Part shown: in pieces, positions 35,301-43,044 of the stretch | Layout: each line of letters begins with the position of its first letter | How positions within the stretch are numbered: position 1 is the stretch's first letter | Assembly: GCF_932526225.1 (NCBI RefSeq) | Contig: NC_064041.1 | Location: 16,117,888 to 16,181,887, forward strand | Length of the DNA stretch: 64,000 bases | Source of the DNA: Nematostella vectensis | Taxonomy: Eukaryota > Cnidaria > Anthozoa > Actiniaria > Edwardsiidae | Direction: 5' to 3' | The notes under the pieces: generated by a model | Databases searched by the model: none | Told to the model about the DNA's origin: nothing | What the model saw: only the letters and a program-made list of their open reading frames with translations | Position numbers and translations under genes: made by a program

Positions 35301-38300
35301 CACCGCTAAAAAGACCTGGGACGGAGCACTGCCTCAATGTCGTAAGTTGAAAAGCTGCCTATAGTTTGTATACGACATTTATCGGCTGAGCGAGTAATTG
35401 AAAAACTAGCATGATTCTTGTCACTTTAAAAGTAGCTGTACCGCAGGTGCTTCGTAAACTTTATTACTTGTAATCAGAAGAGAAAAACAGTGACTGTGTC
35501 CATCTGTAGTCAACGGAGAAAGTTTCTGAAAAGAAACTAAAATTCCTTGGTACCAGACCCCCAAAACGACAACGTTTTCTTTATAGTTTTTACAAACCAC
35601 AGGGAGCCCGGTCACGAACCCGGGTAAGAACGCCTGGGGCCTGGGACTAGGCTAAATATGGTGACGTTCTCTTCCAGTTCCCGACTGCTTGGCACAACCA
35701 CCATCGTTACCCGAACATGCGTATTACGTGACCACGCTGTCCCGCTATCCCGCGGGATATCGCCTGCAAGTTGTATGCAAGCAAGGTTATAAGCTGATTG
35801 GTCATGAAAATCGATCAAAAGTCAGCGCGCAGTGCATCATGGGGCAGTGGAGCGTTATAGATGACGTCGCCTGTGAATGTAGGTATCAAAGATGGCTGGC
35901 ACCCCCCCTCCCTCTTAGTAAGTGATGTGATCCCCCTCCCAGTATAGTAATACACTTGTGGACCCATACCACCTCCCCCCCCCTCTTAGTAAGTGATGTG
36001 ATCCCCCTCCCAGTATAGTAATACACTTGTGGACCCATACCACCTCTCCCCCCCCTCTTAGTAAGTGATGTGATCTCCCTCCCAGTATAGTAATACACTT
36101 GTGGACCCATACCACCTCTCCCCCCCCCCTCTTAGTAAGTGATGTAATCTCTCTCCCAGTATAGTAATACACTTGTGGACCCATACCACCTCTCCCCCCC
36201 CCTCTTAGTAAGTGATGTGATCTCCCTCCCAGTATAGTAATACACTTGTGGACCCATACCACCTCTCCCCCCCCCCTCTTAGTAAGTGATGTGATCTCCC
36301 TCCCAGTATAGTAATACACTTGTGGGCCCATACCACCTCTCCCCCTCCTCCTCGTAGCTGATGTACTCTCGCTCTCACGTGTCGTGCGCAAACGCCACCC
36401 TACCCCCCTAGTAACTGATATGTTTTCCCTTTCAGTGCTGACTGCGGATCCCATACTTCAACCCCCCCCCCCCCCCCCCACCCCACGTGTGATTCATAGG
36501 ATTTCCCTTCCAGCCTCTCCCTCCACCCCTCCCCCCTCGAGCCCTAATGATGATGATTTATGTGTAACTGATTTGGTTTCATTCGAACCCTAATGATGAT
36601 GATTTATGTGTAACTGATTTGGTTTCATTCGAACCCTAATGATGATGATTTATGTGTAACTGATTTGGTTTCATTCGAACCCTAATGATGATGATTTATG
36701 TGTAACTGATTTGGTTTCATTCGAACCCTAATGATGATGATTTATGTGTAACTGATTTGGTTTTCCTCGAACCCTAATGATGATGATTTATGTGTAACTG
36801 ATTTGGTTTCATTCGAACCCTAATGATGATTATATATGTGTAACTGATTTGGTTTTCCTCGAACCCTAATGATGATGATTTATGTGTAACTGATTTGGTT
36901 TCATTCGAACCCTAATGATGATGATTTATGTGTAACTGATTTGGTTTTCCTTGAACCCTAGTGATGATGATATATGTGTAATTGATTTGGTTTCCCTTCC
37001 AGTGGTTGATTGTGGACCTTTCTATGTCCACCCTAACGGTTCAGTGGATAAGTGGGACACGGTGTATAACACAACAATTCACTTCAAGTGCCAGGAGGGA
37101 TTTAATTTCGAAGGCTCGCGTACGAGGACGTGCGGTGCTGATGGGAAATGGACCGGGACAGAAAAATTCAACTGCATTGGTAAGATTTCAGGGGAAGATG
37201 TGGCCTTCTTGGAATGCGTTGTTGGGCAGGTCGCTCACAGTGAGCGACAGGGGAGATGGGAAAGGACAATAATCAATACTATGGAATAGGTCGGGGTAGG
37301 ACGCAATGAAACAAGGCCTCTAGTCACGCATCTTGTCAAGCCATTAATCACGCCTCTTGTCACGTATATTGTCACGCATCTTGTCACGCATCTTGTCAAG
37401 CCATTAATCACGCCTCTTGTCACGTAAATTGTCACGCATCTAGTCACGCCTCTTGTCAAGCCATTAATCACGCCTCTTGTCACGTATATTGTCACGCATC
37501 TAGTCACGCATCTTGTCAAGCCATTAATCACGCCTCTTGTCACGTATATTGTCACGCATCTAGTCACGCATCTTGTCAAGCCATTAATCACGCCTCTTGT
37601 CACGTATATTGTCACGCATCTAGTCACGCATCTTGTCAAGCCATTAATCACGCCTCTTGTCACGTATATTGTCACGCCTCTTGTCACGCATCTTGTCAAG
37701 CCATTAATCACGCCTCTTGTCACGTATATTGTCACGCATCTAGTCACGCCTCTAGGGTTTTTTTAGTTTGTGTGGGTCTAACTTTAAGAGACGTGAGTTT
37801 GCCTTTCTTTTTTACCCATAATGCAGCGCGGGCTGCGACACATTGATTTTTGTGAGTGCACCCTTATTCTCTAGCCACTCACTGCCCGAGACCCACCACC
37901 CCTGCCAACGCGATCCCCGCCACGCCCTTGAAGGACTGGTACCCAATAAACAGCAGCGTGGAATACAAGTGCATGTCGGGATACCATCTGAAAGGTTACG
38001 CCAATCAGGAGTGTAGCAGTGATGGGCTTTGGTCAGCGGCTAGCTTCGCATGCGCCGGTAGGAATAAAAAACTTTATGGGCGGCCATGTGTCATTAGAGT
38101 GTGAAAGCGAGGCTTAGGCAAGCCGTCTTTTGGTAGCTTTACACTATTGCTTGAAGCTATTTAAATGGTAAGAAGGGCTTGTTGAGATGTGATGATAATT
38201 TGGTGAGAAGAAAGCTGCAAATTATTTAAAACGGCTGTAAAATAACTATGAAATGGCAGAGCCTTGCTTGGGTGCTCAATTTCCATAGTCTGGGAAACGG

Positions 38301-41300
38301 CCCATATCTTTATTACGGTATATGCGTTAATAATGTTAAAGGTGGTACACAATGGGAGAGGGGAGGTGGTACACAATGGGAGAGGGGAGGTGGTATGCAC
38401 TGGGGGAGGGGTGAGGGTACACACTGGGGGGAGAGAAGGGGGGGATTCTGCACTATGCACGAGGTTCTATAGCCATTCCTGTAGAAGGACCGGTAGAAAT
38501 GCGATGTCGACGCAATACTAAGCTTCGGTGGCGTAGAAAGGAGGTGGGTTAAATAATGAATCACATCATGCACAACGTTCATATAACGAAAATCATCGTA
38601 ATTTTTCGTAACGTCAGTCAACACGATAACATATCGGTATCAGCGATCAAGTCCCTATCGCATCCAAACAGCTGGCCTCAGCTTTTGAGCCAGCTATCTA
38701 TCGCTAGGCTGCTGGCGTCCTCGGAATCTCCCACACAATCACGAAAACCCTCTGGGATTCAGGCGGATGCTTTGCAAAAAAATGGGTTCCCGAGGACTGT
38801 TTGCAGGGGGATGTGTGTGAAACTACCGCAATAAACTATGAAATAATAATATCTAAATAGCTAACAATCAGATAGTAATTGGTGATTATTGCATGTTGAT
38901 AATGCGACAGAATCAACCCAGCAAGTCAAGAGGCGAAGAAGTATCACACGCTGTAAGTAAAATGAGCTCGCCACGTCCCGCATGCGCAGAAGGATCTAAC
39001 TTATCTCACGGACAGCCTTATCACGTCATTCGATGGAGAGGCTTCAAAAATAGGCTCGCAAAGTGCAAATGTAGCTACTGTAACCACACGTGCTGATATT
39101 CGCCAGTCGGCGCAACATTAATTCACTGAAGCTGTTTTGATTATTCTTTATCAAAATATGTCTTTATTATTCATTTACACTAGTGCAGTAGCTACAAAAA
39201 AGTAATCGCTGACTTAACATTGACTTGAAATTAAATGACTATAAGAATAAAATTTATGTTTTATGAATTTCGTTAGATTGCCACTAAAATACCGGCCACA
39301 CATCCACGTTCCGATGCTGGCTAGAACGCTCAGTTTTGGCACCAATATTGAAAGTTGTTGAAATTGGTCGGCCAAATGATGACGTTTATTAGACAATTGC
39401 TTTTATGAGAATTTCCAATGTTTGCGACGGTTCTTGAAAATAATTGGCCTGCTGTTAAAGGAATGAGGGGCACGGCTTGTGTGATCCCAAAGACATGGTG
39501 AGCTCAGTGCATGATCACTACAATGCTGCATATCAGTGGGTTATATTTGGTCAAATGGCTAATCAAATAGCGATATGTGTGTGCAACTGCTATATAGTCT
39601 ATACGCTGGTTTTATTCCCGTTTTCTAGCCGTAACATGTGGGGACCCAGGCCTTCCTCCCCACGCCTCCAGGCGCGGTTCCCTATTCACCTACGGAAGTG
39701 ACGTCACGTTTCGTTGTAAATCTCGCAAATACGTGCCGCGGGGATTTCGTGGAATCAAGTGCAGGCACACGGGCGAGTGGAGCGCTAAGCCGCTACAGTG
39801 CTTATGTAAGTAACGCCTTCGTATAGCGACCAGATAAGGGTGTTGTGTGAATACTTGCAATGCTGTACAACCTCCTTATCATGACCACCTTGTTAAGCCC
39901 CTGTGACTACACTATCCCATAAGTAAAACCTGCGTGTAGCAACCAGATTTGGATGTTGCGGAAATACTTACTGTGACCACTAGAATATCTCTATCGCTGC
40001 TTACTGATCTAACCTTGTCAAGCTAGGGAACAGCAGTATATCATGGTCTCTTGGGAACAGCTGATTTAGAAAATACTTGTGAAAGGGCTAAATTGTGTAT
40101 ATTCGCTAGGCGAGCTCTGTTTATAGAAAATCTATCAACACGTTTGTTGGAATTGTATGTTTTACGCCTTTGTGAAAACGGAGGAGTTTCGCTGACGTCG
40201 GAGAGACAATAATCTGTAAAATGCTTTTCAGTTGTTCATAGGCTTCCATATAAGAATTGGATTATTTGTCCGACACGTCTCAGCTTCAATATGCCTCTTC
40301 TAGATTGTATATCTTTTATTACCACCCTTCTTTTAAAATGCATATTTTTTATAACATCCCAGACTGTGAGAATCCGATGAACACCGGCAACTCCATATTT
40401 AGCTCTGTCACGCTGTCGGCCTCGTCAGAGCGTGACAACGAGCGTCACGCAGCTCGCCAAGCACGTCTGAACTCGAACAGCGCCTGGTGCTCTGCGCGCA
40501 GTGAGTTCGCCAAGTACCTCCAGGTGGACTTTGGACGGCACGTGGAGATCACGGGCATAGCGACACAGGGACACCCTAAGGAGTACAAATGGGTGAACAA
40601 GTACTGGCTGCGCTACACCATGGGCTATTACTGGTTCACGTATAGACAGGACAAGGCGATAAAGGTGAGACCATTAGTAGAGATGGCTGCGCTACACCAT
40701 GGGCTATTACTGGTTCACATATAGACAGGACAAGGCGATAAAGGTGAGACCATTAGTAGAGATGGCTGCGCTACACCATGGGCTATTACTGGTTCACGTA
40801 TAGACAGGACAAGGCGATAAAGGTGATACTATTAGTAGAGATGGCTGCGCTACACCATGGGCTATTACTGGTTCACGTATAGACAGGACAAGGCGATAAA
40901 GGTGAGACCATTAGTAGAGATAACTGCGCTACACCATGGGCTATTACTAGTTCACATATAGACAGGACAAGGCGATAAAGGTGATACTATTAGTAGAGAT
41001 AGGTTCGCTACACCATTGGTTATTACTAGTTCACATATAGACAGGACAAGGCAATAAAGGTTATACTACTAGTAGAGATGAGTGCGCTACACCATGGGCT
41101 ATTACTGGTTCACGTATAGACAGGACAGGGCGATAAAGGTGATACTATTAGTAGAGATAGGTGCGCAACACCATATATCGACAGGACAAGGCGATAAAGG
41201 TGAGACCATTAGAACAGATGGGTGCGCTACACCATAGGCATTTTTTTTTTTTTTACAAAAAATGGTGATGAGGAGAAAATTTAAAAATCGGAAGAAATAA

Positions 41301-42730
41301 CTGAATGTGTGGATTGTCCCTAAAAGCAAGCACAACGGGTCAAAAAGTATATCACCCTCCCTACTTACCCATCAGCATTAATCAAGGTGGAGAATGACCC
41401 TTGTTGAGCAAGCGGACATATCTTACAGGGAAGAAGTCAATGAGTTCACCGGGAGGGTTTGGAGGCAGGACATGCGCGGCTTTCAGAATAACCAACAGTG
41501 GATGACTATAAATAATTTGCTGAAGTCACCCACCATAAGTCACCCACCATAAGTACACCTGGATCTACTCCTGGTGGAACACTTTTGCTGGACGCTTCGC
41601 GGATACTGACATGTTCGCATATTTGATACGAAATAAACCTGTCGCCTTTTCAGGTATTCCGCGGTAATGAAAATCGTAACACGGTGGTCAAACACGAGCT
41701 GAAGCCGACGATAATCGCTCAAAAAGTTCGCATCTATCGACACCAGGAGCTGAAGGAGTTCAGCGGTTCCACCGTCTGTCTCAGGGTTGAGTTCTACGGA
41801 TGTCCTTTTTATGCCAGTAAGTGAACAAAAATTCCTTAAAGAGTGGGAGAAAACCATAGGGCAGTACAAAAAAGATATCAATGGCTTACGTTTTACTTAT
41901 GGTGTAAAAGAGCCTGGGGTGTGCGCAAGAAACCTGTGATGTTACTTGACCGCTAGGGTCTGGGCCTATTTTCTAAGATGCCGGCTAGCAAAACGTAGTG
42001 AGTATGGATATCCCTGCAGGTACGTGTGAATTCCCGATGTACACAGTTCTAAGGCGGTAAAAAAGCGAAAAGATGGACCCCAAAATACGGTGTGTACTTT
42101 CCTAATATGGAATTGTCTGAGCGAGCTAGAAGAGGAACAGTTTGATTACTGTGTTGCACTACACTTTTTGTGCCTTTTTGTGCAAGAATGTTCTCTTAAT
42201 CAATTAAGAGACTTTATGCCTCCTCTTACCTGTAACGCTATCGCTTCTAAATTCTCTAGTGTCGCGTGACGTTGTGTGACCATATTTTTACAGGTTGCAT
42301 GAGTCGTGGTGCTTCAGTGATCGTACAATGGTACAAGAGTGACAATCAGCTGGTCTACATCCGGGGATACGTCACGGGAATCAACAAACGCGTTATCAAT
42401 GTCATACCAAGCGCCAAGCAACGGGGTCACCCATTCCGCAAACCGCTGGTCCTTAGTACTAAGGGCGCGCCTCACGTTATCCCGGATGTAGTTCCTCACC
42501 GGATGTATCTGTACCGGGGGTCACGTGTTCTAGTTAGTACGCACACGCTGGAAGGCCCCGTCTACGTCATGGCTAGGGTCTACTTTGTCGTCTCGAGCTC
42601 GCGGGTTCGCGTGACTTTGGAAGACGGCCGCGGTGTATGGCGGGATGTCAGGGATATAAGGAGAATTATTCACCCTCAGTATTGTGACCCAAATATGGGG
42701 CCACCAATAGACAATGAGTGGCGAAATTGA
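22354..42730 (+). CDS. Secreted WAP/sushi/discoidin mosaic protein, 24 exons
   Basis: I assembled 24 exons with GT-AG borders. The joined coding length is 4,359 nt (1,452 residues plus stop) with no internal stop. Every internal intron is phase 1 except the phase-0 one splitting the discoidin domain. Order: signal peptide (residues 1-17), WAP1, CCP1-2, WAP2, CCP3-12, WAP3, CCP13-17, F5/8C (about 1153-1307) and a novel C-terminal domain (1308-1452). No transmembrane segment follows the signal peptide, so the product should be secreted. Sushi domains commonly bind proteins or glycans, discoidin domains bind lipids or glycans, and WAP domains often inhibit proteases; an innate-immune or matrix role is plausible but unproven. 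I know no named orthologue with this order. Additional phase-1 exons could be hidden in the large introns, for instance at 38.1-39.6 kb. Exons: 22354-22405, 23467-23598, 23743-23913, 25140-25328, 25867-26004, 26325-26495, 26649-26828, 27916-28089, 28400-28570, 28889-29062, 29418-29591, 30063-30233, 32200-32373, 32455-32628, 32920-33093, 34609-34737, 35171-35341, 35678-35878, 37003-37179, 37875-38057, 39629-39805, 40363-40664, 41654-41816, 42294-42730. Confidence 0.85.
23467..23598 (+). CDS. Sushi-gene exon 2: WAP-like domain 1
   Basis: Residues 18-61. Eight cysteines follow the WAP spacing: SCPR, SCTTPC, TGCP, KCLCDGHC and GYSC. The usual adjacent cysteine pair is split by one residue (CLC), a feature shared by all three WAP-like exons of this gene. 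Confidence 0.8.
23743..23913 (+). CDS. Sushi-gene exon 3: CCP1
   Basis: Residues 62-118, starting LSCGIPGP and ending GALPKC. Four cysteines and the conserved tryptophan (GKWGG) make a standard sushi domain. It is the first partner in a WAP-CCP-CCP triplet. Its donor opens directly into the GGT-rich array. Confidence 0.9.
23914..25075. repeat. GGTGCC/GGTGGT repeat array in intron 3
   Basis: About 850 bp of GGTGCCGGT and GGTGGT triplet-phase repeats are bounded on both sides by copies of AAGTGATGATGATGACGAGG, the sequence just behind the exon 3 donor. It then decays into GATGGTGAT repeats. A 331-codon poly-Val/Pro/Met ORF through it is an artefact. The start of the intron was duplicated with the array between the copies. 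Confidence 0.9.
25140..25328 (+). CDS. Sushi-gene exon 4: CCP2
   Basis: Residues 119-181. A divergent sushi domain with cysteines in RACSIL, LACNKG, RICIGG and FECI and the tryptophan in GGRWTKFP. It shares the GYR/GERL-type middle with CCP4 and CCP14, the other third members of the WAP-CCP-CCP triplets. Confidence 0.85.
25867..26004 (+). CDS. Sushi-gene exon 5: WAP-like domain 2
   Basis: Residues 182-227, from QHNCKRTIR to CGYSCVEN. The eight-cysteine pattern and CPPNHKCLCDGQCGYSC closely match WAP3 (exon 16). Its 3' end and donor were copied into the repeat array that follows. Confidence 0.85.
25968..26310. repeat. Minisatellite made of WAP2 exon end plus donor
   Basis: Four units of about 80 bp each contain the exon-end sequence TGCGGGTACAGCTGTGTGGA, the donor GGTGAGTAGTCAC and the intron segment TTAGCCCCGCCCACTG. 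The first unit is the real exon end; later ones drift. Reading through any donor meets TAG within three codons. Confidence 0.9.
26325..26495 (+). CDS. Sushi-gene exon 6: CCP3
   Basis: Residues 228-284, LTCGIPEAP to MPTSC. It shares NGVRFYNGT and NYTMTGNPVRRCTAKK with CCP13 (exon 17), showing that the WAP-CCP pair was duplicated as a block. Confidence 0.9.
26649..26828 (+). CDS. Sushi-gene exon 7: CCP4
   Basis: Residues 285-344, RICSAPPYIP to SPFQCK. Four cysteines, a tryptophan in LGKWIVSP, and a GERVTFKCKQGF middle. It is the third member of the second WAP-CCP-CCP triplet. Confidence 0.9.
26862..27935. repeat. Minisatellite made of exon 8 acceptor plus exon start, about 12 units
   Basis: The unit, about 88 bp, reads GGCTAGGCTAAGCACGTTCA, ATGATTTCGTTACCATC, TCAAG|GTAGCGGCTGTTTTGACCC and a variable G run of 10-20 bases. 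TCAAG|GTAGCGGCTG is exactly the acceptor and first bases of exon 8, and the last unit merges into that exon. Each unit thus bears a decoy acceptor, and the G tracts could form quadruplexes. Confidence 0.92.
27916..28089 (+). CDS. Sushi-gene exon 8: CCP5
   Basis: Residues 345-402, SGCFDPGVPTHG to QPTCK. Standard sushi spacing with the tryptophan in FNWTG. Its first bases are repeated upstream in the intron 7 array; only this copy continues into a full domain. Confidence 0.88.
28400..28570 (+). CDS. Sushi-gene exon 9: CCP6 (type A)
   Basis: Residues 403-459, GRECGPMPPLAHG to VIPTC. The sushi frame is not the longest ORF here, but it restores all four cysteines and phase 1 at both ends. It is nearly identical to CCP9 (exon 12). 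Confidence 0.88.
28889..29062 (+). CDS. Sushi-gene exon 10: CCP7 (type B)
   Basis: Residues 460-517, VDCGYHNKPAHGS to QPRCS. It is nearly identical to CCP11 (exon 14): both share HGSVSGDSTTFTSRL and GYIMSGS. Confidence 0.9.
29100..29330. repeat. ATC/ATT trinucleotide microsatellite in intron 10
   Basis: A long run of CAT/ATC triplets with a few interruptions (GTCGTCATCATTGTC). ORFs through it are homopolymeric and artefactual. Confidence 0.95.
29418..29591 (+). CDS. Sushi-gene exon 11: CCP8 (type C)
   Basis: Residues 518-575, VDCGNLVNPANG to DTWCK. It shares DLIGSKSRVCQADGTWSG-type sequence with CCP10 and CCP12. Confidence 0.9.
29640..30075. repeat. Minisatellite made of exon 12 acceptor plus exon start, about 7 units
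   Basis: Units of 50-60 bp read CTGACTCACTCGATTGCC, TTTCCTTATAAG|GGCGTGAGTGTG, TTCCCATTCCCC. TTATAAG|GGCG-GAGTGTG is the acceptor and start of type A sushi exons (9 and 12). The last unit runs into exon 12. Left units are more degraded than right ones. Confidence 0.9.
30063..30233 (+). CDS. Sushi-gene exon 12: CCP9 (type A)
   Basis: Residues 576-632, GRECGPMPPLAHG to VIPKCK. A recent duplicate of CCP6; the two are nearly identical for most of their length at DNA level. Confidence 0.88.
30424..32175. repeat. 54-bp minisatellite, about 32 units, intron 12
   Basis: The unit runs TACAGTAGAACCTCGGTAAT, AAGGACACCGTTAGGGCCC, ATTAATCCATCCGCA. Units are almost identical, so the array is young or strongly homogenised. 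The CAGTAGAACCTCGGTAATAA part resembles terminal inverted repeats of pogo/Tigger-type transposons. Long ORFs (up to 451 codons) occur because 54 is a multiple of three; they are not genes. Confidence 0.95.
32200..32373 (+). CDS. Sushi-gene exon 13: CCP10 (type C)
   Basis: Residues 633-690, IDCGRLTVPLNG to NVTCR. It contains ALIGPESRVCQANGTWSG and follows the 54-bp array after a 30-bp intron end. Confidence 0.9.
32455..32628 (+). CDS. Sushi-gene exon 14: CCP11 (type B)
   Basis: Residues 691-748, IDCGSPGAPAHGS to QPRCS. Only 81 bp of intron separates it from exon 13. It is a near copy of exon 10. Confidence 0.9.
32629..32872. repeat. Minisatellite made of exon 14 donor plus GGT run
   Basis: Five units of about 40-50 bp each contain GTGTAGCG|GTGAGTATGG, AATTGTAATG and a GGT run. 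GTGTAGCG is the last 8 bp of exon 14, so every unit carries a copied 5' splice site. Confidence 0.92.
32920..33093 (+). CDS. Sushi-gene exon 15: CCP12 (type C)
   Basis: Residues 749-806, VDCGTLDSPANG to TTTCK. It is closest to CCP10 and CCP8 and completes the A-C-B-C run that parallels exons 9-11. Confidence 0.9.
33400..34450 (-). pseudogene. CR1/L2-type LINE reverse transcriptase relic, antisense in intron 15
   Basis: Reading leftward from about 34,370, PQGSILGPLFF and FINDLP are followed by the catalytic FADDTT (near 34,266) and then KKTKSMLIGS, LEPHLEQLCKKINTR and FLYCASVWG, all hallmarks of non-LTR reverse transcriptases and their thumb region. An in-frame TAA after SIDVH and at least one frameshift break it. 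The part left of 33,730 is probably the degenerate C-terminus. The endonuclease region is absent. It lies opposite to the host gene and is a dead 5'-truncated copy. Confidence 0.8.
34609..34737 (+). CDS. Sushi-gene exon 16: WAP-like domain 3
   Basis: Residues 807-849, KCERYPSMD to CGYSCIDN. Eight cysteines with CPPNHMCRCDGMCGYSC, matching WAP2. It starts the third WAP-CCP-CCP triplet. Confidence 0.85.
34797..35085. repeat. 18-bp minisatellite, about 16 units, intron 16
   Basis: The unit is CAAATGCCAATCATCCAT; the last units change AAA to GAA. It starts about 60 bp behind the exon 16 donor and stays open in two frames, so the small ORFs over it are artefacts. Confidence 0.95.
35171..35341 (+). 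CDS. Sushi-gene exon 17: CCP13
   Basis: Residues 850-906, ISCDVPDALDNG to LPQC. It shares VRFYNGT and YTMTGNPVRRCTAKK with CCP3. Confidence 0.9.
35678..35878 (+). CDS. Sushi-gene exon 18: CCP14
   Basis: Residues 907-973, PDCLAQPPSLPEHA to DVACE. A longer sushi domain with a GYRLQVVCKQGYKLIG centre and tryptophan in GQWSVI. It is the third member of the third triplet. Confidence 0.88.
35886..36360. repeat. Minisatellite of about 73-bp units, acceptor-like, intron 18
   Basis: Six units read CTTAGTAAGTGATGTGATC, TCCCTCCCAG|TATAGTAATA, CACTTGTGGACCCATACC and a C run. CCCTCCCAG followed by a TTGTGGACC segment resembles the acceptor and start of exon 19 (CCCTTCCAG|TGGTTGATTGTGGACC), suggesting origin from a sushi acceptor, though less clearly than in the other arrays. 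Confidence 0.85.
36436..36462 (+). pseudogene. Decayed sushi exon start
   Basis: After TTTCCCTTTCAG the sequence TGCTGACTGCGGATCCCATA would read ADCGSH, the usual start of a sushi exon, but only one base precedes the codon (phase mismatch) and a long C run cuts it off. It looks like a sushi exon destroyed by repeat growth. Confidence 0.4.
36541..36985. repeat. 46-bp minisatellite, about 10 units, upstream of exon 19 acceptor
   Basis: The unit is GATGATGATTTATGTGTAAC, TGATTTGGTTTCATTCGAAC, CCTAAT. The last unit changes TTTCATTCG to TTTCCCTTCCAG and becomes the real acceptor of exon 19, so the array is built from the intron end, including its branch and pyrimidine region. Confidence 0.92.
37003..37179 (+). 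CDS. Sushi-gene exon 19: CCP15
   Basis: Residues 974-1032, VDCGPFYVHPNG to KFNCI. Standard four cysteines with tryptophan in GKWTG. Confidence 0.9.
37317..37750. repeat. 60-bp minisatellite, about 7 units, intron 19
   Basis: The unit is made of TTGTCAAGCCATTAATCACG, CCTCTTGTCACGTATATTG and TCACGCATCTAGTCACGCAT. The smaller internal period TTGTCACG is itself repeated within each unit. Confidence 0.95.
37875..38057 (+). CDS. Sushi-gene exon 20: CCP16
   Basis: Residues 1033-1093, THCPRPTTPANA to FACA. Cysteines in HCPR, YKCMSG, QECSSD and FACA; tryptophan in GLWSAA. Confidence 0.88.
38058..39628. other. Intron 20 of the sushi gene
   Basis: It includes a 27-bp repeat (GGTGGTACACAATGGGAGAG) with about three copies at 38,340-38,420 and a purine-rich tail. 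A 67-codon ORF at 38,893-39,096 ends in a cysteine-rich AKCKCSYCNHTC but lacks fitting splice phases, so I leave it out of the gene. Confidence 0.45.
39629..39805 (+). CDS. Sushi-gene exon 21: CCP17
   Basis: Residues 1094-1152, VTCGDPGLPPHA to PLQCL. It has a YGSDVTFRCKSRKY centre and tryptophan in GEWSAK. It is the last sushi domain before the discoidin domain. Confidence 0.88.
40363..40664 (+). CDS. Sushi-gene exon 22: F5/8C (discoidin) domain, N-terminal part
   Basis: Residues 1153-1253. The domain opens with YCENPMNTGNS, then SSVTLSASSE, LNSNSAWCS, KYLQVDFGRHVEITGIATQG and YWLRYT, the normal discoidin order. The donor lies after DKAIK, in phase 0. Confidence 0.9.
40600..41240. repeat. 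Minisatellite made of exon 22 end plus donor, about 8 units
   Basis: Units of about 80 bp repeat GCTGCGCTACACCATGGGCT, ATTACTGGTTCACGTATAGA, CAGGACAAGGCGATAAAG|GTGAGACC and ATTAGTAGAGAT. The first unit is the true exon end (WLRYTMGYYWFTYRQDKAIK) with its donor. Later copies mutate increasingly, and the last two are partial. Confidence 0.95.
41654..41816 (+). CDS. Sushi-gene exon 23: F5/8C domain, C-terminal part
   Basis: Residues 1254-1307, VFRGNENRNTVVKHEL through IIAQKVRIYRHQ to LRVEFYGCPF. The closing ELYGC-like motif (VEFYGC) is the classical end of a discoidin domain, pairing with the opening cysteine in exon 22. Confidence 0.9.
42294..42730 (+). CDS. Sushi-gene exon 24: novel C-terminal domain and stop
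   Basis: Residues 1308-1452. It consists of two similar lobes: GASVIVQWYKSDNQLVYIRG with VTGINKRVINVI, and GSRVLVSTHTLEGPVYVMAR with VYFVVSSSRVRVTLEDGRG. Each starts with a glycine, then a beta strand, an exposed loop and further strands, recalling paired SH3/Tudor-like barrels. The tail CDPNMGPPIDNEWRN is polar with one cysteine. No membrane anchor is visible. I do not recognise the domain family. Confidence 0.8.
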
Positions 42731-42839
42731 ATACCAAGTCTGAGGTACCGGTGCTCTCTCATCAAGGAGTGTTTCTCGCTTAGCGCCGAGTCTTGCTCGC
42801 CATTTTGTTTTGTTATGCGCCAGCGCCAGCTGGGGAGGG
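42731..42839. other. 3' untranslated region, start
   Basis: Contains GTGTTTCTCGCTTAGCGCCG (42,768), which pairs inversely with GGCGCCAAGCGAGAAACAC near 43,061-43,079, the outer arms of the foldback region that follows. Confidence 0.4.
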
Positions 42840-43044
42840 CACAGGTAGCCCAGGCTCACGGCGATCGTGGGTTTATTACAGACGGCTAAAACAGCTTAGA
42901 ATGGCAATTAATGGCGGGTTTGAGTAGCAGCAATGTCAAACTACTGTTTTATTTTCAAATCAGCATATTTATTTCAACGGGATTTGTTCGCTCATACAAA
43001 CTCTGTAATAAACCTACACTCGCCGTGAGCCTGGGCTACCTGTG
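42840..43044. mobile_element. MITE with CACAGGTAGCC ends, copy 1
   Basis: Inverted ends of about 42 bp (42840-42882 and 43002-43044) begin CACAGGTAGCCCAGGCTCAC and include GGTTTATTACAGA. GGGAGGG and GGGAGAG flank it as an imperfect 7-bp target duplication. The right arm holds an AATAAA at 43,007 that could serve as the sushi gene's poly(A) signal. The same ends occur in the element at 52.15 kb. Confidence 0.7.
43007..43012 (+). terminator. Candidate poly(A) signal AATAAA
   Basis: First AATAAA downstream of the sushi gene stop (277 bp), located in the right arm of a MITE. Use is inferred from position only. Confidence 0.35.

Noticed and set aside
38668-38834. Possible exon with CRGMCVKLPQ
   Set aside because: No sushi spacing, stop codons in two frames and no good donor.
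38893-39096. Extra exon of the sushi gene (ORF ending AKCKCSYCNHTC)
   Set aside because: No phase-1 acceptor and donor pair fits, and the cysteine pattern matches neither sushi nor WAP. Adding it would break a frame that already closes.
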